This document shows, in pieces, positions 1 through 11,395 of a DNA stretch of 64,000 nucleotides (the first letter of the stretch is position 1; each line of letters opens with the position of its first letter). The translations under genes were made by a program, and so were the position numbers. The notes under the pieces were generated by a model. It did no database searches, was not told where the DNA came from, and saw only the letters and a program-made list of their open reading frames with translations. This DNA comes from Omphiscola glabra. Its lineage: Eukaryota; Mollusca; Gastropoda; Lymnaeidae. Where the stretch lies: NCBI GenBank assembly GCA_964017045.1, contig OZ024798.1, positions 9,445,793 to 9,509,792 on the forward strand, written 5' to 3'.

Positions 1-165
1 GACTTCGATAATCAACTTTATTTCGATATCCCCCCTTTACTTCAATAATCAACTTCATTTCGACATTCCCCTTGACCTCGATATTCCTCTTGACTTCGAT
101 ATTCCCCCTTGACTTCGATAATCAACTTTATTTGGATATTCCCCCTTGACTTCGATCCTTACATT
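1..165. repeat. Degenerate tandem repeat at window edge
   Basis: Phrases such as gacttcgataatcaactt and ttcgatattccccctt recur five or six times in long (about 37 bp) and short (about 19 bp) versions. The array is open at the left edge of the window, so its full length is unknown. Confidence 0.75.
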
Positions 166-400
166 TGAGTAAAGTGTACGTTAATGAACAGTATGTGATA
201 GTTTTGAAAACATTGACTCTGGTGATTACCTCGCTTTGTCATTTTGTTTGTGGTGGATTCGTGCATCCCAAATAAACACATTCAGATTGATTGAGCTGAA
301 CTATTGTACACTTAACCATCTCCGAGGACAATACAACATGTGATCAGAATGTCACTAGTTAACTCCACTTACCCAAAATGACCTCTATATTGCATTTTTT
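148..400. repeat. Low-copy module D, copy 1
   Basis: This stretch aligns by eye with 40256-40500. Shared phrases in the same order include ttcgatccttacattt, ttttgaaaacat.gactc and tgatca.a.tgtca.tag. It contains no coding sequence and belongs to the old paralogous module set described in the findings. Confidence 0.6.
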
Positions 401-752
401 TGTTGTAATAGACATGAAATATTATTAAAATGCAAGCAGTCTTTTTATAAATTTGTTGTAAATAATCATCACTGTAATTGTACTTTTTTTGTACTTATTA
501 ATTAAAAAAAAAAACTATAAATATTAATGTTAAGATAAGTTTATATATTGTTCAAATTGCTTAACCACTTTTGTAATGGGCCCTATTAACATTTCGGAGA
601 TATTTGATAGAGGACCTTAGACAACCGACTATTCGGAGATGAGCCAAAGGGTTCATCTGTAAGCCAGAAAATTTGACAGCTTTCACATGCTGTATACTTC
701 TAGCAGTGTTTAAATCCACACTTTTGTTATTCATGTTATCGTTTTATCTGTC

Positions 753-833
753 ATTGAACATTGTGTAACACAAACAAAGAATCCCACACTATTGAACCTT
801 GTGTAACACAAACAAAGAATCTCACACTATTGA
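753..833. repeat. 2 x 38 bp tandem repeat
   Basis: Two copies of a 38-bp unit containing ttgtgtaacacaaacaaaga lie head to tail and differ at two or three positions. A third copy begins with attgaa and stops. Confidence 0.85.
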
Positions 834-1410
834 AACTAAATGGGTCTTTTTTAAACTTTGATTTACAACAAATTATTAAATCTTGAGATATTTATGTGAA
901 ATTCTTGGAATAAATAATTTAGTCTATTTTTAGACTAAACAAATATTAAAAAATAATTCACTGAAATGGTTTATTTATATATTTTATTGATTTTTTTTCC
1001 TTATGATAAATAAAATAAATCAATATACAGACTATATTTATGTTATTTTTTCCTTTCAACATTTTTTTTAGGTGGAATAGGAGATTTAGGAAAGAAAATG
1101 TAATATAATGATTGACAATCATGTACTTTTCTTTTATATTTATTTATATTTAATGTTTTAATGAGTTTAACACAGATGTATATAAAATATCTTCATAATT
1201 CCTCAGTATAACCAAGAAATCGTTAAATAAGGGTAAACAAATTAGGCCAAAGTGGGTAAAGAAATAAAATCTTTTGTTGAAAGATGGTTCACTATACATT
1301 TATGAAACTATATAAAAGTGCATTACTTAAATGTTTACCCTTGCAACACAAATTATCAATTCCATATAAAATGTATAAAAAAAAGTTGACTTCCCTTTTT
1401 TTTTAAATTA

Positions 1411-1494
1411 GCAAACATCTCACATAAATGTGCACACATCTCACATAAATGTGCACATATCTCACATGATTGTGCACACATCTTACATGAATGT
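1411..1494. repeat. 4 x 21 bp tandem repeat
   Basis: Four 21-bp units of the type gcacacatctcacataaatg plus one base, each with one to three substitutions. Confidence 0.85.
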
Positions 1495-1869
1495 GCATGA
1501 GCAAAAAAAAGTAGAAAATAATATTAATTGACATTTATTTTAATTATGATTTGCACTTCTTTTCTTTTTTAAAGTTGCATTAATATTTCTTAGTTTTACT
1601 AAATTCAAGGGAGACAATTAAATTTACATTTGATTCTAAATTTCTGGATTTATCTGCGGATGTTTAGCGACATTAATTTTTTTTGTTATTAAAATGTATT
1701 TTTTAAAAGCATTTATAAAATATATTTACTTAAATGGACTATACTTATTATAAATATGGTTTATTTCTTATTTGATACTGAAAACTTTATATTAATAATT
1801 TTTTAAAATGTAAAATTATAGAAAAAATAAAAAGCATAACCAATATTATGATTAATATTCTGTAATGTA

Positions 1870-2980
1870 CACCATCCTAAAGCCCTGGCAATTACACTGT
1901 CAGGGAAGGAGGCTTTTCGGACAACACAGTCCGAAATCCTAAACGCAATTTTTGATACGTACAAAATTGGGAACAAAGACATTCTGGCCTTCTATCAGTT
2001 TGAAGGACCTCTGAAATGGTTCATCAAACTCGGTGAGAGGGCAGAAACACTTATGTATGACCAAGTACATTTAAAAGAAATTTATATCAATAAAGAAAAA
2101 AAGCTCACCATTGAGCACGTTGGCCGGGAGAGGTCAAAGCTATTTCTCCATTGGGTACCACCTACCCTGCCAAAAGAAGGGGTGGTAGAGATGGTCCAAT
2201 TCCTATCGGAAGAAAAAGTTGAAGTTTTTCAACACAAAGGATGTGCTGACCGTTGGACTGTTGTTTATAGACCAAAACAACGCTTGTCTGTACCACATTA
2301 CCTACTACTCGATTGTGGTACGATTAAAAATTCAAAAATTTTGGTACTGGTACCAGGGAGAAAACAAGCGTGTTTTCATTGCGCTTCATTGGACCTGCAA
2401 ATGCAACAAATTTAAAAGAAACATTTCACAAGTTGATTACACTGAAAACTCCCCAGGACGTCTGCTAATAGATGAGGACATTACAGACGGGATGACCCCT
2501 GGAAACACCGCGGATGTGGTCAACGAAAGCGAGACTCTTGCAACCACAGTAGCTGTAATCGCTGATGGGGAGAACTCTGCAGCAGTGGAGGAGGAAGCAA
2601 GTGGGGAGATTGTATGGACAACAATTGTGAATAAGAAAAAGAAAAAGTTACGAGTAAACCAACATAGGACAATAGACAATGAAGGAAATGTATCGCCGGT
2701 TCGCACGTACGCGGATGCGCTGACAAGGGTACTACCATCCCCAACAAGGAGACCACTACCCCCGTCAGCACCAACATCTCCTACACAACAGGAAAATCCG
2801 CTCCCAGGGGCTGCAAAATCTCCTACAACACGGGGAACAAAAAAGCGTCCTTCAGATGGACAAAACACCGGAGAGAAGACAAAGGTTTTTAAATGCAACC
2901 TTTTCCCCGGAGACGTTCCCGCATTTACAGAGGACAACACGTCTTCTGAAGATGAATCAAATTATGTCATAGACTTTTAA
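1870..2980 (+). pseudogene. LINE ORF1 (gag-like, CCHC zinc knuckle), frameshifted
   Basis: ORF1 proteins of this LINE group bind the element's RNA and form the ribonucleoprotein particle. Here the frame is open from about 1870 to 2415 and contains the ORF1-like phrases FEGPLKWFIKLGERAE and VLVPGRKQACFHCASLD. The latter is the start of a C-x2-C zinc knuckle whose downstream H and C are lost. A frameshift near 2395-2410 moves the reading to another frame (to 2980), which encodes the acidic, Lys-rich and Pro/Ser/Thr-rich tail (KKKKKLRV, then LPSPTRRPLPPSAPTSPT) ending in YVIDF. I do not see the true start codon; the first in-frame ATG at 2053 lies inside the conserved part, so the 5' end looks truncated. 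It is non-functional as it stands. Confidence 0.75.
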
Positions 2981-3012
2981 TTTAAAGTTTATCAAAAAAA
3001 AAATTTTTAGGC

Positions 3013-6000
3013 ATGAAAAACAGTCACTTCAGTTTAGGCAGACATTGTAAAGGAGTAGGAATAGTACAGACATCAGATAGATGGGAAATAACTCACAAGG
3101 ACAGGGATAGCGAAGGGAGAATGGTCACTCTCAACATTACAGACAAGAGAGACACTTACACACTAGTCAATATATACGCCCCTTCACAGCACATAGAACA
3201 ACCACTATTTTACAACACACTAGTTCAAACAATTAAATACTCACACAAACGAGGAAAGCTCATTTTAGGAGGGGATTTCAATTATATAACAAGCGGTTTA
3301 GATACAACAAACCCAAAAAGAAAAGACAAAATTTTAGAAGAAACAACACAAACAGAAATTATACAATACATAACAGAGACATATAACATGGTAGAAGCAT
3401 ACAGAACACTACACAAGGGAGGTAAAGAAACTACATTTACGAGCAACACGTTTAACACCAAGTCAAGAATTGATAGATTCTATATACCAAAAATAGATAC
3501 AATAAATGAAGCAAAACACATTGCAGAAACACTAGACTTTACAGATCACAAAGGCGTAAAAATTACAATAAATACAACAAGATCAAACATCATTAAAAAA
3601 TCTACACATTGGAAATTTAACAATACACTTTTAGAAAATAGTCAGTACACAGATATCATTAATAATCTTATACAAAAATATAGCACACTACCAACTAAAA
3701 ACATAGGACAACATTGGGAACTTTTAAAATCCACAATCAAACATTTCACACAAAATTTTGCGACACGCTTACAAAGACAACTAAGAGAAAGAGAAAAGGA
3801 ATTAGAAATACTCATACCAACGGAGAAAGCAAACAATCCTTTCAGCCACAATATACAAGAACTAGAAGAAGAACTAGACACAATAAAACAACATAAATAC
3901 AATGGTGCACATGTTAGGAGCAGAACTTTACCCAACAAGCAAGAGGCACCTACAAAGATATTTTTAACAATAGAACAAAACATACAGAAGAGTAGACAGA
4001 TAGGACAAATTATTGATACAGAAGGTGAAACACACACTAACACTCCAATGATAGTAAACTCATTTGAAAAATACTACACACAACTTTTTGGAAAAGAAAA
4101 AACTGATTCAGATATACAAGACAAGTATACGAAATTTACACAAAAACTTAATACAAATCAAACACAAGAAATGGACAAAACCATAACATTAGCAGACATG
4201 AAAAATTCATTGTTCAGCATGAACAAAAACAAAACACCTGGACCAGATGGTCTAACAACAGAGTTCTACCTTTTCTTTTTCAAAACACTAGGGCCAATTT
4301 TACATGCCACACTAGAAGAAGCTTATAGCAACAAGGAGTTACCACACTCAATGAATACTTCATACATTACGCTTTTACCAAAAAAAGATACAGACAGAAC
4401 ACAGCTTAAAAATCATAGACCCATATCTTTACTTAACACAGACTATAAAATTCTCACAAAAACACTAGCAAACCAATTAAAACCACATTTAAATACCCTA
4501 ATACACATAGATCAACAATGCAGCATCAAAGGAAGGGACATTCATAACCACAATCATTTCATTAGAGACCTTATTCAATATTCAAATGACAAAAACATCC
4601 AAACTTGCATATTATCCCTAGATCAAGAAAAAGCCTTTGATAGGGTAGACCACACATACCTACATAAAATATTACAACACAACAAACTAGGGGAGTATTT
4701 TTGTAACTGGGTTAAAATTTGTTACAAGTCCCCCATTAGTAATCTCATGATAAACAACACACTTTCTAAAGACATTAAAATTGACAGATCAGTTAGACAA
4801 GGGTGTCCTTTATCCCCCTACATTTATATCCTATCATTTGAACCCCTGCTGGAGAGTTAGAAGGGAGGAGAGTATTAAAGGAGTAGGGATCCCTGGGGGT
4901 GGGGAGAGAAAGGTCATTGCTTATGCAGATGACACTATTTTTTTTCCTACTAATGATAAGTCAATTTCCAATATAATATCAAGATTTCAAGATTTTGGGA
5001 GAGGTAGTGGATCTAAAATAAACATCACTAAATCTGAAATTATGGGGATTGGTAGGTGGAGAGATAGATTAGATTTCCCTTTAGGAATAGTAAAGAAGGA
5101 TAGTCTTAGGATATATGGTATTTATTTTTCAAACAAACAGACTCAAACTAACACAGAAACATGGCAAAATATTGAACAATCTATAAAAAACATAATTGAC
5201 AGACACAAATACACAGCACACACAATTTATGGTAGGAGCACAATCATAAACACATATGTAATTCCCAAAACAATATACACAGGGAACATATGGGGGCCTC
5301 CACCAACAATTTTAAAACAAATCAACTTACATATCAGGAATTACATATTTCAAGGAACACTACAAAACATTAAACATACAACATTAATCCAATCTAAATT
5401 AGAAGGAGGAATTAATTTACAAGACATACAAACAAAACTACAGGCACTTAAAATCAAATTTATAGGACAAGCCATTAGAAAGAAGGAGGAAAACATATTT
5501 ACACATTATTACATGGGGATAAGGTTAGGACAGTTAATAAAAATTGACAACAGCACACCACATTACATAGGTAGAAAACAATCTGATTTTCACATGGCAT
5601 GCACCCAAGCATTAAAAGGCAACGAAACACTTGTACACAAAACAAGCAAAGAGATCTACACACATTTAATAAAGAGACAGGCGACACCACTCTACAATAG
5701 AATAAAATGGACACATACTTATGGAACAATAAACACTGTGAATACATTTAAAAATACACACATTAAAGAAATAGAAAATAAAGACAAAGAAATAACATAT
5801 AGACTCATATACAACATGACACCAGTCTTATCAAGACTATACAAGGACCGAGCTAGGCACATAGAATATCCACTGTGCAGGACAGGGGCTGATGAGACAG
5901 AACAACATTTATATCTGACATGCAACACAATCTTACAGACTAAATCTACACTTAAACAAATCATACAAGCAGGTACAGTTCACACAGTAGATATAGACAG

Positions 6001-6199
6001 AGCCATAACACTAAACACAATACCAGAATCCAAAAACAAGAAACAACACACAATAAGTCTCATATTACTTTCACAATACAGAAAACATATATGGCACCAC
6101 AGACTTAAGGCTTTTTTTCACAAACATAATTACACAAACATTACATTAGAAACACTTTTTAGATTTAAAATACAAAACGTAATTGAAAACAAAATTTAA
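3013..6199 (+). pseudogene. LINE ORF2: APE endonuclease, reverse transcriptase, zinc knuckle; one frameshift
   Basis: ORF2 of an L1-type LINE nicks target DNA and reverse-transcribes the element RNA onto it. The first frame (3013-4860) begins inside the APE endonuclease. KGVGIV, VNIYAPS, GGDFN, SRIDRFY and TDHKGV are visible, but the N-terminal block with the catalytic Glu is absent. The RT follows with KTPGPDG, HRPISLLN, LDQEKAFDRVDH and VRQGCPLSP. A frameshift near 4840-4860 moves to a second frame (4781-6199) carrying the catalytic YADDT motif at about 4922-4936, then a long C-terminal domain. The C-terminal zinc knuckle has the spacing C-x2-C-x7-H-x4-C in sister copies, but here its first Cys is Tyr (EYPLC). 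Apart from the missing N-terminus, the frameshift and this substitution there is no stop, so the copy is young but dead. Confidence 0.88.
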
Positions 6200-6480
6200 G
6201 ACAATATAATGACTGAGAAATACATTAATTGTTTTTTGTTTATATTCCAACTGATATATATATCATGTTAACAAATGTATTATAGAAGCAATTTTTAACA
6301 TATTAAACAGTATTTCATTAGAATTTCAGTACCTTTTATGTAAAAATGTTGTTTCAGCACATGATTTAAATTGTTGTTTAAGTTAACACTTAGATAATTT
6401 TGCCTGTAAATAATTTATTCTGTATATGTTGAAATATTCCTTTCTTGAAAGTTGAAAAAAAAAAAAAAAAAAAACATTTT
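6200..6480 (+). other. LINE 3' UTR and poly(A) tail
   Basis: The 3' UTR starts aagacaatataatgactgag after the ORF2 stop. It ends at an A run of about 20 near 6455-6475. The same UTR recurs after the copies at 28.3, 29.0 and 61.5 kb, where most end in aaaatctaataaaaaa, which supplies a polyadenylation-like AATAAA. In this copy the segment before the A run is gaaagttgaaaa instead. Confidence 0.8.
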
Positions 6481-6605
6481 TATATGCAGCCATGTTAAAC
6501 TTATTTAAAAACATTACAAATGAATTATTGTCAATTACAGCTCTTATTCCAATTAAAAATACTTTATTTAAAGGGAAATAAATAATTTAAAAAAATAAAA
6601 TAAAA

Positions 6606-6668
6606 TACAAACAGGTACAGTTCACACTGTAGATATAGAAAGAGCCATAACACTAAACACAATACAGG
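6606..6668 (+). mobile_element. Short internal fragment of the Tx1-like LINE
   Basis: About 60 bases (caggtacagttcacac through actaaacacaatac) match the LINE near 5970-6028 with two or three changes. There is no 3' UTR or poly(A), so this is a deletion remnant or template-switch piece, not a normal insertion. Confidence 0.75.
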
Positions 6669-6689
6669 TAAAATAAAATTAATGCAAAA

Positions 6690-6785
6690 ATAAAATTAAA
6701 CGCTACGTCAACGCAAAAGGACGGCAGCGGAAGTCAATGAGAGAATTTCGAGGTTTCCGCCGCCAACCCCTTTTGTTTTAAAAAA
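6690..6785 (+). repeat. Dispersed GC-richer element, copy 1
   Basis: A block of about 85 bases is almost identical to 20631-20722. Shared phrases are ttaaacgctacgtcaa, gcggaagtcaatgagaga and atttcgaggtttccgccgcc, followed by cccttttgtttt. It is GC-richer than its surroundings. In both places it lies downstream of a Tx1-like LINE 3' region and runs into an A-rich stretch. I do not recognise the family. Confidence 0.7.
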
Positions 6786-6884
6786 AAAAAAAATTGAGAT
6801 TTGGCTCGAAATCGATACCCTACACATATCAAAGCAACAAAAAAAAAAAAAAATAATTAATTCAGCTTATTAAAGCATAGTCCA

Positions 6885-7165
6885 AGTGTCCTCGATCCTT
6901 ACCCCAAAGGATACACTATAAACGAACATCCTGTTGTTCCAATTGATCCAATATTCATCATCCATGTTAGCCATTTATGTTTATCCTGTAATTTTTGCAA
7001 CCAACTTGCTCATCTCCAAACCCTGACAGTCCCCCGATGACATACACTTATCTGAGAACAGCAGGTCAGCAGCGACTCCCACTAGAACATGACTAACAAT
7101 TATCTTGGATCTCAAATTTCATCTATTTGCTGATTTCCAAAGTAGATTGAATTTTCCACAAATAT
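6885..7165. repeat. Low-copy module A, partial copy
   Basis: Phrases match 29565-29800, 33680-33970 and 42780-43060 in the same order: tcctcgatccttacccc.aaggat, then aattgatccaat, cagcgactcccactag and a gctgatttccaa.gtagatt tail. It is non-coding and moderately diverged. Confidence 0.65.
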
Positions 7166-8030
7166 TAATGATGTCGACTTTATATATTGGTCTATTAATG
7201 ACTGGTGTTTAAGATGTCGCTTGTACTTTTTGTTCATTTAATAACTTGGTCTTGAAGATTGTGGTGATCTGACTTAGGTTTTAAAATAGAGGGTTATCTC
7301 TCGTTTGAGATACCCTCTCAGCACCGTGTCCAGGGTATTGATTTAATTAAGCCAGAATAACCCACAAACAAAATAACCTATCTATATACATATAGACTGA
7401 AACGAAGTCTTTGTCAAAGGAGAAAGTAACTGTAAGTATTTATTCACGAAGAGTATTTACATTTATCTTCGTAGTTGACTTCTTTGTTAGAAATTATTTA
7501 TATAAATGGAATACAATAACAATGTGTGTATTAAGTTATTGGAATACAATAAAAGTGTTTCTATTAAGTTATTGGAATACAATGAAAGTGTTTCTATTAA
7601 GTTATTGGAATACAATAAAAGTGTTTCTATTAAGTTATTGGAATACAAGTGTCACTAAGATATTGATAGTACAATCATTATAAATGCTATATTTGCTCAA
7701 GGTCATATGTTTAATCGATGTGGACTTAGACTTATACCGTTTCACAGTTGATCTCGGCGGATCAATAAGTGTTGGAGTTTCTTCAGTTCCAGAAGTGTCT
7801 TCCGTTCCTGTCTTCCGAACTTTTCAAAGCAAAGCAAAGTTGGCGTACCCGGTCGTAGAAGGCTGACAGAATGTGTTGTCAACCGGCAACAAGATTAAAT
7901 GTAAATAGGGAAATAAAGGGTAGGGTGACAATTTTACGTAGGGAGATTGCCTACAAAACTCAACAATAGGGCAACACAAGATATTAGGGCTGTTAATTTT
8001 TGCATATCCTTATTAGTGAGGATCGATTTA
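7166..8030. other. Unassigned non-coding DNA
   Basis: No recognisable gene. It contains a small hairpin-like inverted repeat near 7285-7315 (gggttatctc ... gagataccctc), a 33-bp tandem repeat listed separately, and at about 7862-7885 a phrase (gctgacagaatgtgttgtca) that resembles the 35-bp minisatellite monomer of 32.6 and 41.2 kb. Confidence 0.5.
7508..7650. repeat. 33-bp minisatellite, about 4.3 copies
   Basis: Units begin ggaatacaataaaagtgttt at 7508, 7541, 7574, 7607 and 7640. The first unit is the most diverged and the last is truncated. The monomer length is a multiple of three, so the open frame across it is not evidence of coding. Confidence 0.9.
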
Positions 8031-8145
8031 AGGTGGACTATAGCTTTAATGTTGGCACTCCTCAGAACGGCGGTCCCATATTATTTGTACAGAAATAAAA
8101 TTTAAAAAATAGTTTGTACCTCATGGAACTACATTAAAAAACGTC
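8030..8145 (+). repeat. Left arm of a long-range inverted repeat
   Basis: The core ggcactcctcagaacggcgg, the following aataaaattt..aaa block and tacctcatggaact.cattaaaa match the reverse complement of 15363-15478. The two arms lie about 7.3 kb apart and bracket the gypsy/LINE stack. Confidence 0.7.
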
Positions 8146-8411
8146 AGTGGCTACTATAACATTTATGTATTGTTTTCCAATTGTTTTGTCATGTATTTTC
8201 AGTGGTTTTAAATTGAAATTTTAATATAAAACATGTATTTACAAAGTCAGTCAAACGCTTAGGTTGTTTTGGTCTATTTTGCCGATTTGTGGCCAGATTT
8301 TTTTCAAGTCTCACACCAAAAGCAATAATCATACGGTTAAAGTAATGTAAACATAATAGACCATTATTAAGTCAGATTCAGGGGCATCAGCTTACACTAG
8401 GGTATAGGACC

Positions 8412-8595
8412 CAGTGGCGTAGCGAGGGGTGGGCAAGGGGGGCATCATGCCCCGGGCGCTACTCACAAAGGGGCGCCTATTACTTTATTTATTAATTTGC
8501 AAGTATATTTTACATATAATATTGTATGGTTTTTTAATAGGGGGCGCTAAAAAGGTATTTTGCCCCGGGAGCGAGTTAAGCTCGCTACGCCACTT
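8412..8595. mobile_element. hAT-type MITE, 184 bp, TSD 8 bp (one mismatch)
   Basis: The terminal inverted repeats are cagtggcgtagcgag on the left and ctcgctacgccactt on the right, with only the outermost base mismatched. They are flanked by ataggacc (8404-8411) and gtaggacc (8596-8603), seven of eight bases identical. An 8-bp duplication and CAGTGGCG termini fit the hAT superfamily. There is no transposase. A sister copy lies at 55477-55658. Confidence 0.85.
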
Positions 8596-8980
8596 GTAGG
8601 ACCGGGCTCTCTCGAGCGTTGAAGGTCCCGTCGTGATGTCCATACACTGTAAGTCCATCTAATGGGAATATGCCAGTATGAAGGATTGGGGTGTTACGTA
8701 CTGTTATCAATATGGAGAAATTAATCTCTTATTTAAGTGTATGGCTCGTTCTAAAACAGTACCGGTACACCGCAAAAGACGATAAAAAATGATAAATACA
8801 CTAACAAAGAATATAATACACAAACCAGGGCTAATTAAAATTAATAAGTTTTATTATGTTAATTATTATAATGAATTATAAAACCAAAAGAAATATAATT
8901 TAAAAACTATTGACTTACGGTATACTGTAAGTCAATAATTTTTAATTACATTTAGCTCATTCGGCGCTAAAAAAGACGGT

Positions 8981-9240
8981 ACGAGATATGATCATCGTCC
9001 ACTTAGTGGATCAGGATATTTTGTCTGAGGATGAACTTGCCTCAGTCACACAGCCGAATGATCCTAGTATGGAGCTCCATCTGGAGCTCAAACAACTGGA
9101 GCTAGAAAAAGATAGGTAGCTTAAACAAATGGAGCTAGAGCTACAGAGAGAGGAAGAAGAAAAAGATAGAGAACTACAAAAAAAAATTAAAAGAAATGGA
9201 AATAGCGGCCAATTTTATAGCATATATGAAGGTATATTTC
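8981..9240 (+). pseudogene. Ty3/gypsy gag-like fragment (5' part of a split relic)
   Basis: From an ATG at 8988 the frame reads MIIVHLVDQDILSEDELASV, then a strongly charged Leu/Glu/Lys segment (ELKQLELEKDR), an in-frame stop at about 9117, and a continuing charged helix (ELELQREEEEKDRELQKK). Such N-terminal charged coiled-coil segments are common in gag polyproteins of invertebrate gypsy elements. I infer that it belongs with the protease-proximal piece at 11203 and the integrase piece at 12551, separated by later LINE insertions. The link rests on order and strand, not on an intact junction. A generic charged helix could also belong to something else. Confidence 0.4.
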
Positions 9241-9410
9241 CCTTGTCTGGATCTACTGCTACTGGGAGCAACATCCTGTTACGAGGCGTAGAGGTGGGAT
9301 TCATTGATGTTACTTTACATGTCATCCATCTCAAATCAGACCTAGTCTTCCTTTCCTGTCGTTGTGGGTGTCCGACCAACATTACTATTGGACGGCATTG
9401 AAAGATTGTC

Positions 9411-10812
9411 TTCTGGCACTGTTCCAACTATTTGTAAGATAGCTGTCATCAAACCATTGCTTAAGAAGCCTGGTCTGGATGAAAATAATCTAAAAACTAT
9501 AGACCTGTATCTAACTTATCATTTTTATCTAAAATCATTGAAAAACTAGTTCTAAAACAACGTTTTGCTTACTTAAACGACCACTCTCTTCTCAGTCCTA
9601 ATCAGTCAGCCTATAGACCTTTCAATAGCACTGAGACAGCTCTCTTGAGAGTCACCAATGACCTCTTGCTCGCACTGGACAGCGGTGATGTCTCCATACT
9701 GATCCTCTTGGACCTCAGTGCGGCCTTTGACACCGTTGATCATGAAACCTTTTACAAAACCCTTGAAAATTACTTTGGAATTTCTGGTTCAGTTTTGGCT
9801 TGGTTTAGGTCCTACCTCTCCAATAGAACGCAGGCGGTCGCTGTCGATGGCTGTCTCTCCGGCAGGGCTGACTTGGTGTACGGAGTGCCACGAGGGTCAG
9901 TTTTGGGCCCGGTTCTATTCACAATGTATACCAGGCCCCTGTTCCTTTGCTCGGAAGGCATGCTGCGAAGAGTCAGTCATTCGCGGATGACACGCAGCTA
10001 TACAAGCATACTCATCCCTCTCTTGTTCATTCCGCTGTCCGGACTTTGCGGGAGAGCATTGGTGATGTCAAGTCATGGATGACACTCAGCAAGTTGACGC
10101 TTAACGATGACAAAACGGAAGCACTAAATTCACGATCACAAATTATCCTCGCGCTCAGCTCTCCCTACCTCATTTCAAATAGGTAACTCCGACATACAGT
10201 TAACATCCTCCGCTAGGAATCTTGGTTATATTCTGTTCAACAACATGTCTATCGATAATCATATCTCTCACATTTGGCTCTGCATACACTGCTATCCGTC
10301 AGATCAGCTCCATCCGCCACTACCTAACAATAAGTGCAAAAAAACCTAGTCTGTGCTCTTGTTCTCTATCGTATTGACTATTGCAACTCTCTTCTGTCAG
10401 GTTCACCAAAACACTTCGTAGAAAAACTACAAAAAATTCAAAACTCAGCTGCTAGGCTAGTTTTAAAGGCAAAAAAAACGTGATCACGTCACACCACTAC
10501 TTCTTTTACTTCATTGGCTCCCAGTGCAAGCAAGGATTGATTACAAACTCTCTGTTCTCTGCCACAACTTTTTCTCTGGTTCCTGCCCTTCCTATCTAAC
10601 AGAACTTCTCTCTGTTTATTCACCCCTTCGACAGCTTCGCTCCTCCGCAGACGGGCGTATTCTTTCTGTCCCCAAGACTCACACAAAAACATACAGTAAA
10701 AGATCTTTCTCTTTCTGCGCCCCCAAACAATGGAATTCTCTTTCACTACACATCTGCAATATACCAACCATCACAGCATTCAAAACTACACTCAAAACAC
10801 ATCTCTTTAAGC
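9411..10812 (+). pseudogene. L2/CR1-type reverse transcriptase, multiple frameshifts
   Basis: RT blocks appear in order across several frames: VIKPLLKKPGLDENN (about 9450), LLSPNQSAYRPFNSTETALL (about 9590), LILLDLSAAFDTVDH (9697-9745), VPRGSVLGPVLF (about 9887-9922), then after a frameshift the catalytic SFADDTQLY (about 9975-10005), WMTLSKLTLNDDKTE, a degenerate thumb region and the typical C-terminal AFKTTLKTHLFK at about 10775-10810. At least four frameshifts and several stops make it an old, dead copy. The FADD motif and the VPxGSVLGPVLF block place it in the L2/CR1/Jockey group; L2 is my best guess. No endonuclease domain remains, which is usual for a 5'-truncated insertion. Confidence 0.82.
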
Positions 10813-10915
10813 CAGGGGTGGGAAAAAATGTTGTGCGAAGGGCCACATTGACAAATGTAAAGCTATTGGGGGCCGCATGTATATTATGTCCAATGTCGAT
10901 AAACATTTCTCTATA
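10813..10915 (+). mobile_element. Possible hAT-type MITE 5' end
   Basis: The sequence caggggtgggaaaaaatgtt followed by gcgaagggccacattg looks like the 5' end of hAT elements that start CAGGGGTGGG and carry a GGGCCACA block. It interrupts the LINE right after the last RT codons. I could not find a matching right terminus or target-site duplication, so the right boundary is a guess. Confidence 0.4.
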
Positions 10916-11202
10916 TTAAAATAGTTAAATTCGCAGTTTAGCATTACACGACAAATATCAAGGACTGTTTAAAAAAATGGAAAATTAGAAAGAAATTTGA
11001 TCACAAATGTTAAAACAATCATAACGGTGCATGAATTTCTGTATAGTTCAACAAAATAACTTAAAACCAAAGTTTTTTTTTTTTATTTCTAAATGGCTTT
11101 GAGGGATGCATAATATCAGTTGCCGGGCAGCGTGGTGAGCCCAGCCATAGGTTCGGGTACTACGCTTTAAAAAAACTTCTTATACTAATAATAATAATAA
11201 TC

Positions 11203-11360
11203 TCGTTGCTGAATGACTTAGCTGGTGGGAAGGTGGTAGCCGAACCCATCGTTACTCATGAACCCTGTTTCACTGAATTTCAAGAAGAATATCCAGAATT
11301 ATATTCAGCATGTGCTTTTACAAGGGCCATGAGTTTGAAGATCTCCGAAAAAGAAGTTCA
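11203..11360 (+). pseudogene. Ty3/gypsy polyprotein fragment (protease-proximal)
   Basis: The open frame reads LLNDLAGGKVVAEPIVTHEP and then EYPELYSACAFTRAMS. NDLAGGKV...P.V.....P...ACA.TRAM is a phrase I associate with the linker after the aspartic protease in invertebrate gypsy-type polyproteins. The frame is cut at about 11390 by the RTE fragment. It is on the same strand as the gag-like piece upstream and the integrase piece downstream. Confidence 0.6.
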
Positions 11361-11395
11361 CCAAAAAGTAATAAAATCCAATCTGAAATCAATCT

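Larger units (their letters stand above)
401..1869. other. AT-rich intergenic DNA
   Basis: No open frame resembles a protein here. The stretch is strongly AT-rich with many A and T runs. It holds two small tandem repeats, listed separately, and short phrases shared with the 27.6, 33.4 and 42.5 kb modules (tcaagggagacaatta near 1607). Confidence 0.6.
1870..6480 (+). mobile_element. Tx1-like (L1 superfamily) LINE, nearly complete
   Basis: This is a two-ORF non-LTR retrotransposon: a gag-like ORF1 (1870-2980), an ORF2 with APE-type endonuclease, reverse transcriptase and C-terminal zinc knuckle (3013-6199), a roughly 260-bp 3' UTR and a poly(A) run near 6455-6475. The 5' UTR and probably the first ORF1 codons are missing. 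The ORF1/ORF2 junction is too short to hold the N-terminal part of the endonuclease, which suggests an internal deletion. The 3' half is very similar to four other copies here (28.2, 28.6, 53.2 and 60.5 kb), pointing to recent activity of the family. I assign it to the Tx1-like L1 group from ORF1 style and the ORF2 C-terminus; the exact clade needs a phylogeny. I could not see a target-site duplication. Confidence 0.88.
9300..11201 (+). mobile_element. L2/CR1-type LINE, 5'-truncated, degenerate
   Basis: A single-ORF non-LTR retrotransposon remnant. The RT is recognisable from about 9410 to 10810. The 3' region appears to resume near 11110-11201, ending ctttaaaaaaacttcttatac and a (taa)n run at 11185-11201, the short-repeat tail expected of this LINE group. 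A hAT-like insertion appears to sit between them at 10813. Directly after the tail the gypsy-like frame resumes, so this LINE seems to have landed inside the gypsy relic. Confidence 0.75.

Noticed and set aside
2437..2940. 167-codon minus-strand frame opposite LINE ORF1
   Set aside because: It is the antisense shadow of the Pro/Ser/Thr-rich ORF1 tail.
7285..7315. Hairpin gggttatctc / gagataccctc considered as a structured RNA
   Set aside because: The stem is only about 10 bp with a mismatch and there is no promoter, conserved copy or RNA family resemblance.
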